Shown: piece after piece, positions 40,178 to 50,231 of the stretch
Layout: each line of letters begins with the position of its first letter
Numbering within the stretch: the stretch's first letter is position 1
Position numbers and translations under genes: made by a program
Notes under the pieces: model-generated
What the model saw: only the letters and a program-made list of their open reading frames with translations
Told to the model about the DNA's origin: nothing
Databases searched by the model: none
Assembly (NCBI RefSeq): GCF_014839805.1
Contig: NC_051116.1
Location: forward strand, 6,119,556 to 6,183,555
DNA: 64,000 bases
From: Manduca sexta
Taxonomy: Eukaryota > Arthropoda > Insecta > Lepidoptera > Sphingidae
Direction: 5' to 3'

Positions 40178-41356
40178 TCACTTTTGTGATGTCTTTGGAT
40201 TGTGCTTGTATTCTGAGCCTTTTTTACTGTGACGAAAGGGCTGATTCTTCTTAAAATCTGGCTTATTCTTTGGAGTGCGGTGGAACTTATTATCATGATA
40301 TTTGTTCTTCCTAACATCCTTATTATGTGTAACACGGTTAGAATAAGAAGATGTTGATGGTTTGTCCTCTTTTATGTAGCTTGGAGTATTTAACCAAACC
40401 TGTGTACCACCCAAAGACTGTATGACTGGCAACAATTTCTCACGTCCAAATAAATACTCAGAGCTTGGCGGGATTCTCTGTAATGTGGCTTTTAAATTGG
40501 GATTGGCTATCTCTTTTAAAATTCTATCACGCCTAGTCTGTATACATTCTCCCCGCTTACCACAAATAACCTGCATTATAGTCTCCCACTTCTTATTACT
40601 CTCTGAGTTAGGTCCAAAAGACCCGTTAGTTTTTCTACCAAGGTATTAGAATTTATATTTTCAGGGTTAGCGGCAGCCCAATTTACCAGACTCTGAAGAC
40701 CTGTTTGTAATAGCTGCCGTTGCTCCAAGACAGAATTTGACAAGCCTGCTAACACCTGTTCTGTGGACTGCAAATAATCTTTCTGATTGTTGAAATGACA
40801 GAGTTCCTCATTAACTTTTAATGCTGTAAACCCTGGGCTAGCAACACACGTTTGTAATGCCTTTTATAACGGATCGATTTCCAAGCCGGTGAATCAAACA
40901 TTTGCAACTGTTCTAGATTCCTGAGACGATCTTTATCGGCTACAGGAATAACCATCTTACTATCCAAATCAACGTGAATTTCACCCAAACTAACGTCCGT
41001 CTGAGTAGGATTATTTAAAAAGGTGTTTGTGATGTTGATGGAGTTCCTATTAAATTATCCGAAGGTTGGTTTGCAGTATGTAAATGGTACGGTAAATTCG
41101 TAAGATAATCTGATATACAAGCTACCTGAGTCATTAATGCGTCTATTCGTGGATCATTGACGGTAGATGAGCTATGTCGGTGATCGTGTTTTGATCGCTT
41201 ATTCGGCGGTGGGCTAGCGAAACCCTCCTCATCTTCCGAAGATGAGGAAGAAGATGAACTGTGTAAATCTTCACGCGAGCCCGTAGCCCTGTTTTGTTCT
41301 CCCTCCGGAGCAACAAAATCAGGCTTATCTTGGTCATAAACACGATTATCACTCAT
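40178..41356 (-). pseudogene. gag: DIRS gag-like ORF, frameshifted
   Basis: An ATG at 41354-41356 opens a frame with an acidic, serine-rich N-terminus (a run of eight serines followed by EDEEG) and a basic patch (NKRSKHD), typical of DIRS ORF1 proteins. The frame then continues in three further pieces: about 41020-40866, about 40860-40600 (with LVNWAAANPENINSNTLVEK), and 40600-40178 (with YLFGREKLLPVIQSLGGTQ and a lysine-rich tail). The breaks fall at 41017-41021 (A5 on the plus strand), 40862-40865 (T4) and about 40599-40605 (CT repeat). The product would package element RNA. Family membership is inferred from position and composition, because gag sequences are poorly conserved. Confidence 0.7.
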
Positions 41357-41491
41357 CTTAAAATATGCTAAAGACTTACCGAAGTAAATGATGAATAATT
41401 TGGACTTGATGCACTAATTTTGCACATAAAGTTGTTTGCAATTACTTTATCACTGAAACTTCGCGGCAAAACACAGCAAAACCACAAACGC

Positions 41492-41652
41492 TATGATTCA
41501 AATAACTGTCAACTCGCCACAAGCGTCACGACAGTGGCGCCTCTGGTGAGAAGAAGGTGTAAGTAAACAGAATCCACAGATTATACAGGTATATAACTAT
41601 AGACAAAGCATAACCATAGACAGCTTCTTCACATCAACGCTGTGTGTTTTAT
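41492..41652. repeat. DIRS inverted terminal repeat, 5' side
   Basis: This is the partner of 36766-36926, from TATGATTCAAATAACTGTC to GCTGTGTGTTTTAT. It lies upstream of the gag start at 41356 and should contain the element's promoter. The 15-bp outer extension GAAGGCACATAATAG completes the end. Confidence 0.95.
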
Positions 41653-41688
41653 GAAGGCACATAATAGTCAATTATAATTGCGATTATA

Positions 41689-41907
41689 ATAATATCAGCC
41701 CTGTATTATATATTGCCCCACTGCTACACGGGCCTCATCTACTACTGAGAGGGATTAAGCCTTAGTCCACCACGCTGTAGTGCGGATTGGTAGACTTCAC
41801 ACACCCTCAAAATGTTTATAGAGAACTTCTCAGGTATACAGGGTTCCTCGCATTGTTTTCCTTCACTGTTAAAGCACGCGATAATTCACAAAGAATGCAC
41901 ACATAAC
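41689..41907 (-). mobile_element. SINE-A copy, head missing
   Basis: AATAATATCAGCCCTGTATT, AGCCTTAGTCCACCACGCTG and ACAAAGAATGCACACATAAC are present. The tRNA-like head is replaced by an RTE fragment. Confidence 0.7.
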
Positions 41908-42000
41908 AAGGTGAGCAAGCCTAAAGGTCCTAGAAACTCGCTAGATGCAGGCCACTTCTAACATGTTGGTCCGGAAATCTTTAGGGGAGGCATCAGCAGT
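41908..42000 (+). pseudogene. RTE LINE scrap
   Basis: AACTCGCTAGATGCAGGCC, GGAAATCTTTAGGGGAGGC and CAGCAGTGG recall the RTE 3' end seen at 31641-31800. Heavily decayed. Confidence 0.4.
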
Positions 42001-42186
42001 GGATTTACATATCTAAGTATGAAAAACATGCTATACAAAATATTTTGCATCAACAGACCAGCTTGCCCTTAAATGGGATAAAATTTGCATAAATGATTCT
42101 AGAAATTGGCCCAACTGTATGTCAAATATACATCCAATGAAAGGTATGTATATTGTATAAGCATTAATTTCAACAAACATCAAATA

Positions 42187-43057
42187 GTCCATTGAAAAGT
42201 TACATTTGGGGTTGCGTTTTTTAGAGGACGCAATTTTATTTTTTTGCAGTGTAGGGGCGGTCAGTCTAAAGCTAAAACCAAGTTTGTGGGGTCGCCACCG
42301 TTATTATTATTATTTCTAACCTCTCTTATTGTAAGAATAGCTGATAATATTGTGTTGAAGTTGTCCTAAGTAAGTTCATTAGCATTTTGACTTTTAAAAG
42401 TCTTTTAAAAGTCAAAATGCTAATAAAAAGTAGTTTTCACTAAAGTTAAAATCGTGTCTAAAATCATTCGAAATCGTCTGCAGAATTAAAAACAGAATAA
42501 AATACATTCGCACGTACAGAAATATGTAGCACAACTAAAAGATATAAGTTGAACGACAACTTCAACACAATATTATCAGCTATTCTTACAATAAGAGAGG
42601 TTAGAAATAATAATAATAATAGCAGGCAGATGTTCTTTTGTTCCCTAATTGTCCCTTGGGTATTTGGGTATTAATGAGTACAAAAAGAGTATTATGAACC
42701 TTATAAACACACGTTCTGATGACGTTGCAATGGACATTGCTTAACATTGATTTTTTTAACATTTTCGATTTTATCTTTTTTTTTTATAGTTCTACGACAA
42801 AAGTTACTAAACCAAAGTTGTAGAGAATTTAATTTGCAACAAAAGTGTTTATACATTTTTTGTCAGATAAATAGTTTAAGAGATACATCGTAAAACCATT
42901 TCAACCCCTATTTTCAAGATGGCGGCCGTGGCACAAGGGTGGCGACCCCACAAACTTGGTTTTAGCTTTAGACTGACCCCCTACACTTCAAAAAAATAAA
43001 ATTGCGTCCTCTAAAAAACGCAAGGTAAGGCCTAAAAAATGTAACATTTCAATGGAC
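42187..43057. mobile_element. TA-flanked foldback transposable element
   Basis: The outer arms of about 110 bp are inverted repeats. Left 42187-42298 includes GTCCATTGAAAAGTTACATT, TTTTTTAGAGGACGCAATTT and CTAAAGCTAAAACCAAGTTT. Right 42945-43057 contains their complements, ending AATGTAACATTTCAATGGAC. TA dinucleotides flank both ends (42185-42186 and 43058-43059). A second inverted pair lies inside (42301-42365 and 42556-42622, TAACCTCTCTTATTGTAAGA and its complement). Between these is a third palindrome at 42381-42424 (TAGCATTTTGACTTTTAAAA). There is no coding frame. The inner pair is probably a separate MITE nested in the first. Confidence 0.82.
42301..42622. mobile_element. Inner palindromic unit, probable nested MITE
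   Basis: The arms TTATTATTATTATTTCTAAC...GTTGAAGTTGTC and GACAACTTCAACACAATATT...TTAGAAATAATAATAATA are perfect or nearly perfect inverted repeats of about 65 bp. It sits off-centre within the larger foldback element, which argues for a later insertion. Confidence 0.6.
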
Positions 43058-43059
43058 TA

Positions 43060-43514
43060 AAAACTGTTTCAGAATTGTGAACTTAAATTATATTCCAAGC
43101 AACAATAAAAAAGTATTCCAAATTCAAATTCCAGAATGAATAGTCGCTCGCACAATTCAGAACGAAACAGTTCCTAATTCAAAAATATGAATTCTAAAAA
43201 TTCCTTACAATTTCAAAACATTCCAAAGAAAGATAACAATGGCTGTATAAATATTTTAAAAAACGCCAGAGGCCGAGAACATTTTTCAACGTAAGTAATT
43301 GTTGCAAAACTCCTTAACCTGCGGGCACAAGTTTGCAGTTTTATATTTGAAACGCTAAACTGCTGGCGCTGTTTTAATGGTCGCGGAAAGCGTCGAAAGC
43401 GCATACATTCGTGCACGATTGTATTTTTAAACGATGTGCTCTGCCAACTGGGATCTGGTTGTATAGAATACCTTTAATAAAAAAAATAGGCGCGGGACTA
43501 GCGCGCTAAAATTA
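43060..43514. other. Stretch without recognised feature
   Basis: No element can be bounded. A short phrase (AACGAAACAGTTCCTAATT, about 43163) is shared with 22.93 kb in inverse orientation. Confidence 0.35.
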
Positions 43515-43580
43515 CGCCGAGCTGTTTTCCGTACCATGATAGGATAGGCGAGCTTATGATTATAGCGAGCACAAATTCCA
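43515..43580 (-). mobile_element. SINE-2 body scrap
   Basis: TTTTCCGTACCATGATAGGA, TAGGCGAGCTTATG and GCGAGCACAAATTCCA match the reversed middle of SINE-2. Confidence 0.4.
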
Positions 43581-43891
43581 ATCACGGGCAACGCTATTAT
43601 TCAAACTTCTACTGTTTATATTAAGTATATATTGCCTTTCATCTGAAAAGAGATGATATTTTAATGCTATATGTACTAGGAGCGCAAATGATAAAAGGAA
43701 TACTAGCTGTACCCAAACTAAATACTTTAAGTGGTTTCCGTGTTTACTTACAAACATACAAACATTTGCACAATCTCATATTGTTTATGAGTAGGACGCA
43801 GGTCCGCTAAAACCACTGACTATACACCAAATCGTTTCACCAACAGGAAATCACGTTATCCCTGACTTTAAAGACCATTTTTATCCCGGCT

Positions 43892-44080
43892 TTGATCCCG
43901 AGAAGGGACTTTAACGCGAAGCAACAAATAAAACCTCGTTTTGTTAGCGAATGTACGAAATTTCAAATCCGATTACGGACTAAGCGTGCAATCATTGTTT
44001 GCGATTCGCATTCCTGGAAATCCTGTGAAGCCGCTCGTTGCGATAAATTAAAATTATTCGCCGTCCAACGTCATTCTTGA
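43892..44080 (+). other. GC-richer open segment, unassigned
   Basis: A 62-codon open frame covers a compositionally distinct patch (GATTACGGACTAAGCGTGCA, AGCCGCTCGTTGCG) that has no second copy in this window. The predicted peptide is arginine- and lysine-rich and matches nothing I know. A unique conserved non-coding element is as likely as a short exon. Confidence 0.15.
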
Positions 44081-44439
44081 GCACGGCAATATGAAAGTTT
44101 AACTTTATGGTACGGCTTCCTTGCTTTTTAAAAATAACAGCGACGTTCGTAATTTAAAAACATTTTGTTATGTTTTTAAATATTTTTGATTCCATTTGTT
44201 GTTAAATTGATCACATAAAAGTTATTTAATATAGACATTAGACAATTAAAACAATTCGGACTTTTCACATGGTAAAAACCAAGGGTAAAATCCCTATCTA
44301 GTATAAAATACAATATTATGTAATATCCATTTAATAAAACATTAATTTATAAAAATAATAACCATACCAAAAGTTTAGTACACCTCATAAAACAATTCTA
44401 TTTTTAAAAATACAAACCGATTCAGCATTCCATTCGCCA

Positions 44440-44590
44440 CATCTCGCATGCTCAACCCTGCGAAGGTGGGACGGTAATAGAGCGCTTACACGTCGCTAAC
44501 CCTGCTAATGCTTCCGAGAAACGAGCGCTACAGCCGAACAATCACTACTACACGCGCTAGGGTTGGCACGTTATTAAAAAGATGACATCA
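44440..44590. other. GC-rich unique patch
   Basis: It contains CATCTCGCATGCTCAACCC, AATAGAGCGCTTACACG and AGAAACGAGCGCTACAGCC. There is no coding frame or repeat match within the window. Confidence 0.25.
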
Positions 44591-44729
44591 AATTATACTG
44601 GCCACATTCGAATTTCAAACATTCCAATTTCTTTTCTTTTTTTTACATGTTTAGCTTAAAAGGTTTGTATGAATGACATTATAGATTTTTTTTTGTCTTG
44701 CTTACTTATTTTATTAAGTTATTAATTCT

Positions 44730-44840
44730 CGCCCTGTATTTACTGTAAACTGCTAGGCCCTTTTCTACTACCGAAGGATAAGGCCTTAATCCACCACGCT
44801 GCCCTAGTACGGGATGATAGACTTCACATACTTTACAAAT
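44730..44840 (-). mobile_element. SINE-A 3' fragment, diverged
   Basis: TCGCCCTGTATTTACTGTAA, AAGGCCTTAATCCACCACGC and GATAGACTTCACATAC match the 3' half of SINE-A in reverse. Confidence 0.5.
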
Positions 44841-44869
44841 TTAAGGTAGAATTATTTGGATCTAGTCAC

Positions 44870-44950
44870 TTTTCGCCATGTGTTCTATACCACTGTCAAA
44901 AGAGGTGAGTTTGTAAGCACCATATCGGACACGAACTCCAGACTCCAAGA
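44870..44950 (-). mobile_element. SINE-2 body fragment
   Basis: CTTTTCGCCATGTGTTC, CACCATATCGGACACGAAC and TCCAGACTCCAAGAC are the reversed SINE-2 middle section. Confidence 0.45.
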
Positions 44951-45044
44951 CTTCTTTCGAAAAATTTAACTAGATTAAAACTGATGTAGAATGTAACCTG
45001 TGTTGTGACAAATATTTTTTATGTGTTGTATTTTTATAAATATT

Positions 45045-45150
45045 TCAATGTTGTCATTTTGTTTGCTTAGTTACTGACTCTGAAATAAACACTCGTGTCA
45101 ATAACACATCTTTTTTACTTAATTTTATAAATAACTCAGAACATATATAC
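45045..45150 (-). repeat. Dispersed repeat F, copy 2
   Basis: Inverse of 8618-8740: TTGTTTGCTTAGTTACTGAC, AAATAAACACTCGTGTCAAT and CATATATACCAATTACTTA. Confidence 0.55.
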
Positions 45151-45436
45151 CAATTACTTACAACAAAAACCATAGAAAAAAGAGCTGATTTTAAATATGT
45201 ATGAAACGTGTTGCAACCGTCAATATATTTATTTTGCGTGCAGTGACAACCCTACATTGTATGTAGAAGCATGCAATTCGACTTGGCTTAAATTGCAAAT
45301 CTTGGCTGTTTTAAATAAAACTGAAGAGAAACAGGCCAACTTACGAACAATCTGTCTTGTTTTAACTCAACGCGCCGTAGCCATTTTTCTTTAGATGAAA
45401 TGTTTGCATACCGATTTTTTTTATGATAAATTGACC

Positions 45437-45608
45437 TTACTGATGGTAAGTGGAGTGGGTCCAATAGAATGTCGATTGACGAGATGAATATCCCTCAGTC
45501 GACACCATTATGCCTTTAGGAACCGGACATATACAGGCTGATCCCGGAACGCAACACACGTGAGCCACTATGGCGGGTTTTAACACCTTGTGTATGGTCG
45601 GTATTGAT
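45437..45608 (-). mobile_element. Retroposon B, 3' two-thirds
   Basis: Reversed: TTACTGATGGTAAGTGGAGT, CAATAGAATGTCGATTGACG, AACGCAACACACGTGAGCC and AACACCTTGTGTATGGTCGG. Confidence 0.6.
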
Positions 45609-45714
45609 TAATTAAAATGTTTGTATGTAAATACATAGCTTTTTCAATATGGGGCCAATGCAACACTTATTGCTATATTAATGCCACCAAATTCCTTACT
45701 CTTAACTGCGTCTA

Positions 45715-45832
45715 AGTATTTATTAAGATAGAAAACCCAATAGCAATTATTTGACACGACCCGGATTCAAACCTGGGACTTCAAAACGTTGGTCATACTA
45801 TACACGCAATACAATTACGCCACTGAAGAAAA
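45715..45832 (-). mobile_element. SINE-3-like head fragment
   Basis: The reverse strand has CAGTGGCGTAATTGTATTGC (box A), CCAGGTTTGAATCCGGG (box B) and TAATTGCTATTGGGTTTTC. The body beyond this is missing. Confidence 0.5.
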
Positions 45833-46025
45833 TATCAAGCATCTTATCGCTCTGAGTACGACAGTTACCTGTAAAACTATTCAGAAGTCCATAGCGGGGC
45901 TTAGACCGCGTGTACCGGCTTACATTTCGCTTGACAAGATCATTCACTCCACGTTTTATTGCGTAGGGTTCTGCAATTAATGGCATAAGCCGAAATTATG
46001 AATTACTAGTGTAACGAATATTTAA

Positions 46026-46289
46026 TAATAATATCAGCCCTGTATTATGTACTGCCCCATTGTTGCGCGGGCCCCCTCTTCTACTGAAGATAGAAGAAGA
46101 TAGATACCCTCAAAATTCCTACACAGAACTTCTCAGGTATGCAGGTTTACTCACGATGATTTCCTTCACCATTAAAGCAAGCAATAATTCACAATTTTAG
46201 AAAAGTCATAGGTGTGTGCCCTTGGGATTTGAACCTGCGGACATTCGTCTTGGCAGTCCGTTCCACACCCAACTAGGCTATCGCCGCCT
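46026..46289 (-). mobile_element. SINE-A copy with 11-bp target duplication
   Basis: The copy starts TAATAATATCAGCCCTGTAT and ends at the head AACTAGGCTATCGCCGCCT. The flanks duplicate CGAATATTTAA at 46015-46025 and 46290-46300. An internal deletion has removed the GGCCTTAGTCCACCACGCTGG block. Confidence 0.87.
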
Positions 46290-46300
46290 CGAATATTTAA

Positions 46301-47594
46301 TTGATATAAAATCGTAAATAAATAAATATCCTTAGAACACACAGAAAAGACTCGCCATATGCTTATGGACGTGTAAATTCTATCAATCAATAAACTCTAT
46401 ATAGGAAATCTACACGACTGAATCATTTCAGAAATCAATCACTAGGGTATTTGACTATGTTTGATTTTATACATATGTATTAACAAGTAACAGCAATTAG
46501 TACAATAAAGAAATCCTTCTGTGAAAGCGGCATTAAAATTCAATAAAAAATGAGACAGTAATTCAAATTTCAAATATTACTACGTGCAGGAGTGAGCGTG
46601 GAGTGGGGATATCGCTCCATCTCTTTCTTTCGCTAGCATCGTAATGCCCGCTGACGTCACATACAACTATTAATTCGTCTTCTGTTTTTTTAATACTCAC
46701 CCCTACCATCAAATATCAATGGCTTGTAACTTGTGGATTTTTCAACAGATTTTAATGACTTCTTTTGTTTTAGAATTTATACGCCGTACAAATTTAATTA
46801 TTACGTTATAAAGAATAAATCGAATACCTTATTAAAATAGGCATCTTTACTTGTAATCAAATTGTAAGAGTCCGACGTCTTTATATTATAGATATTGAAT
46901 AAACTAATATGGTGTTCTTTATCAGCAACTGAAGCCAAAAAATTTGTAGAATTTTCGCTACGTTTGTGCACGCATCACACAAAACTACTGCATAGAATTG
47001 AATGCAGTTTTCACCTATGTATTGCTAGATTTGTGCGAAGGAACTTTTTCTCGTGGGCAAAACCACGATTAAAAGCTAGTCAGTAATATATAGTTTACAT
47101 TAACAAATTAATTATTCTAGAACACAGGAATACACTCTAGACCTCTCAAGCTACTGTAATCTAAGGAGCAAGTGTTCCAGTCAGTGTTTTAGGTGCCCTG
47201 GATCTAGTATTTCAAGAAAGGTAAGTCCTTGACTAACTTAGTTTTCCTTTGAGGCTTTGTTTGCAATTTTGAGCCGTTTCTGTGAATATGTCTTTTAAAT
47301 AATTAAGTATTAATTTGAGTAGTTATATTAAAATTTGCCTATAAAGATTATCTTTTATTAGATACAAAATTATAACCTCAAAAATTCAAAGTTATAAAAA
47401 GCTTTATTTGCCTAAAAGTTATTTTCATCTAGTTTAACACTATATTAATAACTTAATATAGTGTTACATTATCGTTATTACATTGTACTAGTTATATAAT
47501 ATAATGTAGCTTCAAATTGTTACATTATATTATGACTGTTGGACCTAATAAAATATATAAATCGGACACATATCCGTATTATAAAGCTTTGAAA
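46301..47594. other. Stretch with one GC-richer patch, otherwise nothing recognised
   Basis: At 46590-46670 there is a GC-richer patch with GGAGTGAGCGTGGAGTGGGG and GCCCGCTGACGTCACATAC, which includes a TGACGTCA palindrome. The rest is AT-rich with no feature I can support. Confidence 0.3.
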
Positions 47595-47875
47595 TCTTAT
47601 TTTATTGCTTTGAATCACGCGACGAGCTTGCCGTTCGCCTGATGGTAAGCGATACGACCGCCCATAAACAGTAGAAACACCATCTAACACCTTGAGGTAC
47701 AAAGTATTGTTCGGTATTCCACTGCGCTCGCCATCCAGAGACATGAGATGTTAAGTCTTATTATGTCCAGAAGTTAAACTCGCTACAATCTTCAAACGGG
47801 AACACAACAGTAACTACTGCTGCTTGGCGGCAGAAATAGTCATTGCGATATGAGAGACCTACCACCAGTAAAATT
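47595..47875 (-). mobile_element. Retroposon C copy
   Basis: ATTTTATTGCTTTGAATCAC, GACGAGCTTGCCGTTCGCCT, GATACGACCGCCCATAAACA and a terminal GAGACCTACCACCAGT. About 25 bp before the end are deleted relative to other copies. Confidence 0.7.
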
Positions 47876-48089
47876 TTAATGTAACAAATCTTTCACTATA
47901 CTAATAAACCATTAACATATGCTTCCATATATTCGAATTGACTAAAATAGTTACCTCAAATTAAAACTCTATGTGTAGGTAATAAAGTCAATTAAAAGTA
48001 CTTGTGATTTCTCTAAGATATTATCAGGATCTGAGGTTTGTTCAGGCAGTTGAAAAGCCTCGACTGCACCGGCTTAAAATCCGGTCTTG

Positions 48090-48560
48090 TCGGCTTAGAT
48101 AAAGGCGCGGTTCATATGAATGCTATGCAAAGCTATGGCGAGCTGTAGCTACTCGCGTGAATAATATTTATCGGGATAGAAGCCTATTGAACTCAGAAAT
48201 AATGTAGTTTCCTTATAGCGAAAAAAAAAACTTATTCGGTTTAGTAAAAAGTACAAACAAACTCTTTTGGTTATATATAACAGTATAAACATTGTTGCGT
48301 ATTCTACAATATTCAAAAAATTATAAAGCCACCTACGATTGCATGCAAAATAATAATAAAATACTAAACTATACTACACTAATAAGACTAAAAACACTGT
48401 TCGGCCTTTTAGAAACAAAGTCTATATTCTATTCTTAATAATACTCTGTCCAACTGTAGAAACTACATGAAAATCCGTTCAGTAGTTTCGGACATGTGCG
48501 CCAACAAATAGAAAATAATTCATAAAATCGCTGACTTGGGCTCCATTACTCTGCTTCAGT
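48090..48560 (+). repeat. Diverged interspersed repeat (CTACATGAAAATCCGTTCAG type)
   Basis: AGCTGTAGCTACTCGCGTGA, GGGATAGAAGCCTATTGAAC and GAAAATCCGTTCAGTAGTTT recall the family at 12805-13015 and 58675-58850. Limits are vague. Confidence 0.3.
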
Positions 48561-48637
48561 CACCCCCTTTCTTTTATTACTTTCTTTAAACTTACAGATA
48601 CCGGGTTTTATTATTTTTGTAAAATAATATTAGTATG

Positions 48638-48955
48638 AAAAAAAACCGCAATAGCCTAGTTGGTTGTGAAACGGATTGCCAAGACCAATGTCCGTAGGTT
48701 CAAAAACCAGAGACACGTCCCTCTGACTTCTCTAAAGTTATGTGTGTATACTATGTGAATTATCGCTTGCTTTAACGGTAAAGGAAAACATCGTGAGGAA
48801 CCTGCATACCTGAGAAATTCTCTAAGAATTATAAAAGTATGTGAAGTAAATTCGCACTAGCCCAGCGTGGTGTACTAAGGCCCTATCAGTAGTAGAGGAG
48901 GCCCGTGTCCAGCAGTGGGACAGTATATAATACAAGGCTGATGTTATTATATATA
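48638..48955 (+). mobile_element. SINE-A copy, diverged
   Basis: CCGCAATAGCCTAGTTGGTT (box A), GTAGGTTCAAAAACC (box B), AAACATCGTGAGGAACC, GTGTACTAAGGCC and CAAGGCTGATGTTATTA. Confidence 0.7.
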
Positions 48956-49224
48956 AATATTAGTACCTACCAATATTAAAACAGAGAGAAATGTGTGACC
49001 TTCTAATGAGAGAACAAATCAGCTATTTTTATTCACACGACACCAGGGAAAACATTGGAACAGTAAAAATACGAATTTATAGTCCAGTTCGCTAAACGAC
49101 AGTGATTCCGTGCACCTGTGCAGGTAAAAGTCGAGCTTTATAGAGCTTAGCAAGCTTTTACAGTAACCATTTAAAATTCTATAAAAATATTAGAAATTTA
49201 GGAATTAATTGCAGCAAATGCCAA

Positions 49225-49430
49225 CTCTTTTCTTTCCTGCCAGCCCGATCTGGCTTCTTTGTTTACTTTGTAATCTTTCAGATATTTTATGTTCAATATA
49301 AATTGTCTTTGGTTTATATAAGCGACTTTATTTAAGTAATAATTAAATATTCTCATGTACCTTGACTTATCATAAGTGCAACTATGTTCGCCTACGTGAT
49401 GAACAAAGCATTTTATTTATTTTAAAACTT
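49225..49430 (+). mobile_element. LINE 3' region, inverse of 15165-15520
   Basis: TGCCAGCCCGATCTGGCTTC, TTCAATATAAATTGTCTTTG, CATGTACCTTGACTTATCAT and AACTATGTTCGCCTACGTGA match the reversed copy at 15.2 kb. It ends in AT-rich TTTTATTTATTTT. Confidence 0.5.
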
Positions 49431-49469
49431 ATCGAGTTATTAGTATATTCATTTTGTAGATGTAACAAC

Positions 49470-49616
49470 TAACACACGCCTTTAGAAACGAAGGGGTAGG
49501 CAGATGTGTAATCAGGGCGTATACTTTTCGCCATGTTTGATCCGTCTCATGATGCAATAGATGACGAGCTTATCGCCATATTAGGTACAAATTCCATACT
49601 CTGAGTTGATACTGAT
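49470..49616 (-). mobile_element. SINE-2 distal part
   Basis: ACACGCCTTTAGAAACGAAG, TAATCAGGGCGTATACTTTT, CGTCTCATGATGCAATAG and AAATTCCATACTCTGAGTTG, reversed relative to 32203-32450. Confidence 0.6.
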
Positions 49617-49805
49617 TACTGGTGGTAGGATATATTTTATATCCGCTCGGCTAGCAACCGCTGTACACAAGGTGTTAAAACCCGCCATAGTGGCCCACGT
49701 AAGTATCGTGATCTGGGATCAGTATGTATGTTCGGTTCAAACAGGCCGGCATAATTCTGTCAACTGTCAATGGGTACCATCGCTCGTCAGTCGACATTTG
49801 GCGGA
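49617..49805 (+). mobile_element. Retroposon B copy
   Basis: TTACTGGTGGTAGGATATAT, CACAAGGTGTTAAAACCCGC and AGGCCGGCATAATTCTGTC are present. The copy stops around TCAGTCGACATTTGG. It directly adjoins a SINE-2 fragment. Confidence 0.65.
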
Positions 49806-49997
49806 CATCGACATGTGGCTGTCATCCAAGTGTCTAAGTAGAATAGAATATTACGTTCAAACTGCATTTTATATATACAGTCTTACTTATAAACTTGTTT
49901 TAGCGTTAAGAGGTAGTTAAGAATTGCTTAAATAGCTGTCAGAAACATCACCGGTTTCCTAGTTTAAACCAAGAGTCAAGATGACGGGTTTTGACTT

Positions 49998-50195
49998 ACA
50001 GCTGATCGAGTAAATTTGTGTTTTAAATAAGCATAGCTTTGCGAATTGTTTATAAGACTGATATTGTATATCGCAACAGATTTTTTAGATGCACCTATTT
50101 ATCTCTGCACCACCCTGAAGTTGACTAGAAGAAAATGCCTACAGCATTAAGTCTGCCTATGAACCTACTAAGTGCAAATAAATAAACAATATTAG
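49998..50195 (+). mobile_element. Shared 65-bp scrap followed by a LINE 3' tail
   Basis: Positions 49998-50062 (CAGCTGATCGAGTAAATTTG, AGCATAGCTTTGCGAATTG) recur inverted inside a retroposon C copy at 53600-53668. Positions 50095-50195 (GCACCTATTTATCTCTGC, GCATTAAGTCTGCCTATG, GCAAATAAATAAACA) form a LINE-type tail parallel to 7790-7945. Confidence 0.45.
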
Positions 50196-50231
50196 CTGAT
50201 TAAGAACGTCCAACTCTTTGAACAAATACAT

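Larger units (their letters stand above)
36721..41667 (-). mobile_element. DIRS-type tyrosine-recombinase retrotransposon, complete termini
   Basis: This 4.95-kb element has inverted terminal repeats, an internal complementary region, and gag, reverse transcriptase, RNase H and tyrosine recombinase sequence in the order expected on the minus strand. DIRS elements replicate through a circular DNA intermediate and integrate by a recombinase, without target duplications. Here both outer ends share the pentanucleotide AATAG (36721-36725 and 41663-41667), and no flanking duplication is seen, as expected. The low-coordinate (3') end has a 45-bp extension (36721-36765) beyond the shared repeat. The opposite end has a 15-bp one (41653-41667). 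About a dozen short frameshifts interrupt the coding region, so the assembled copy is not functional as written. The identical terminal repeats suggest a recent insertion. Confidence 0.95.
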
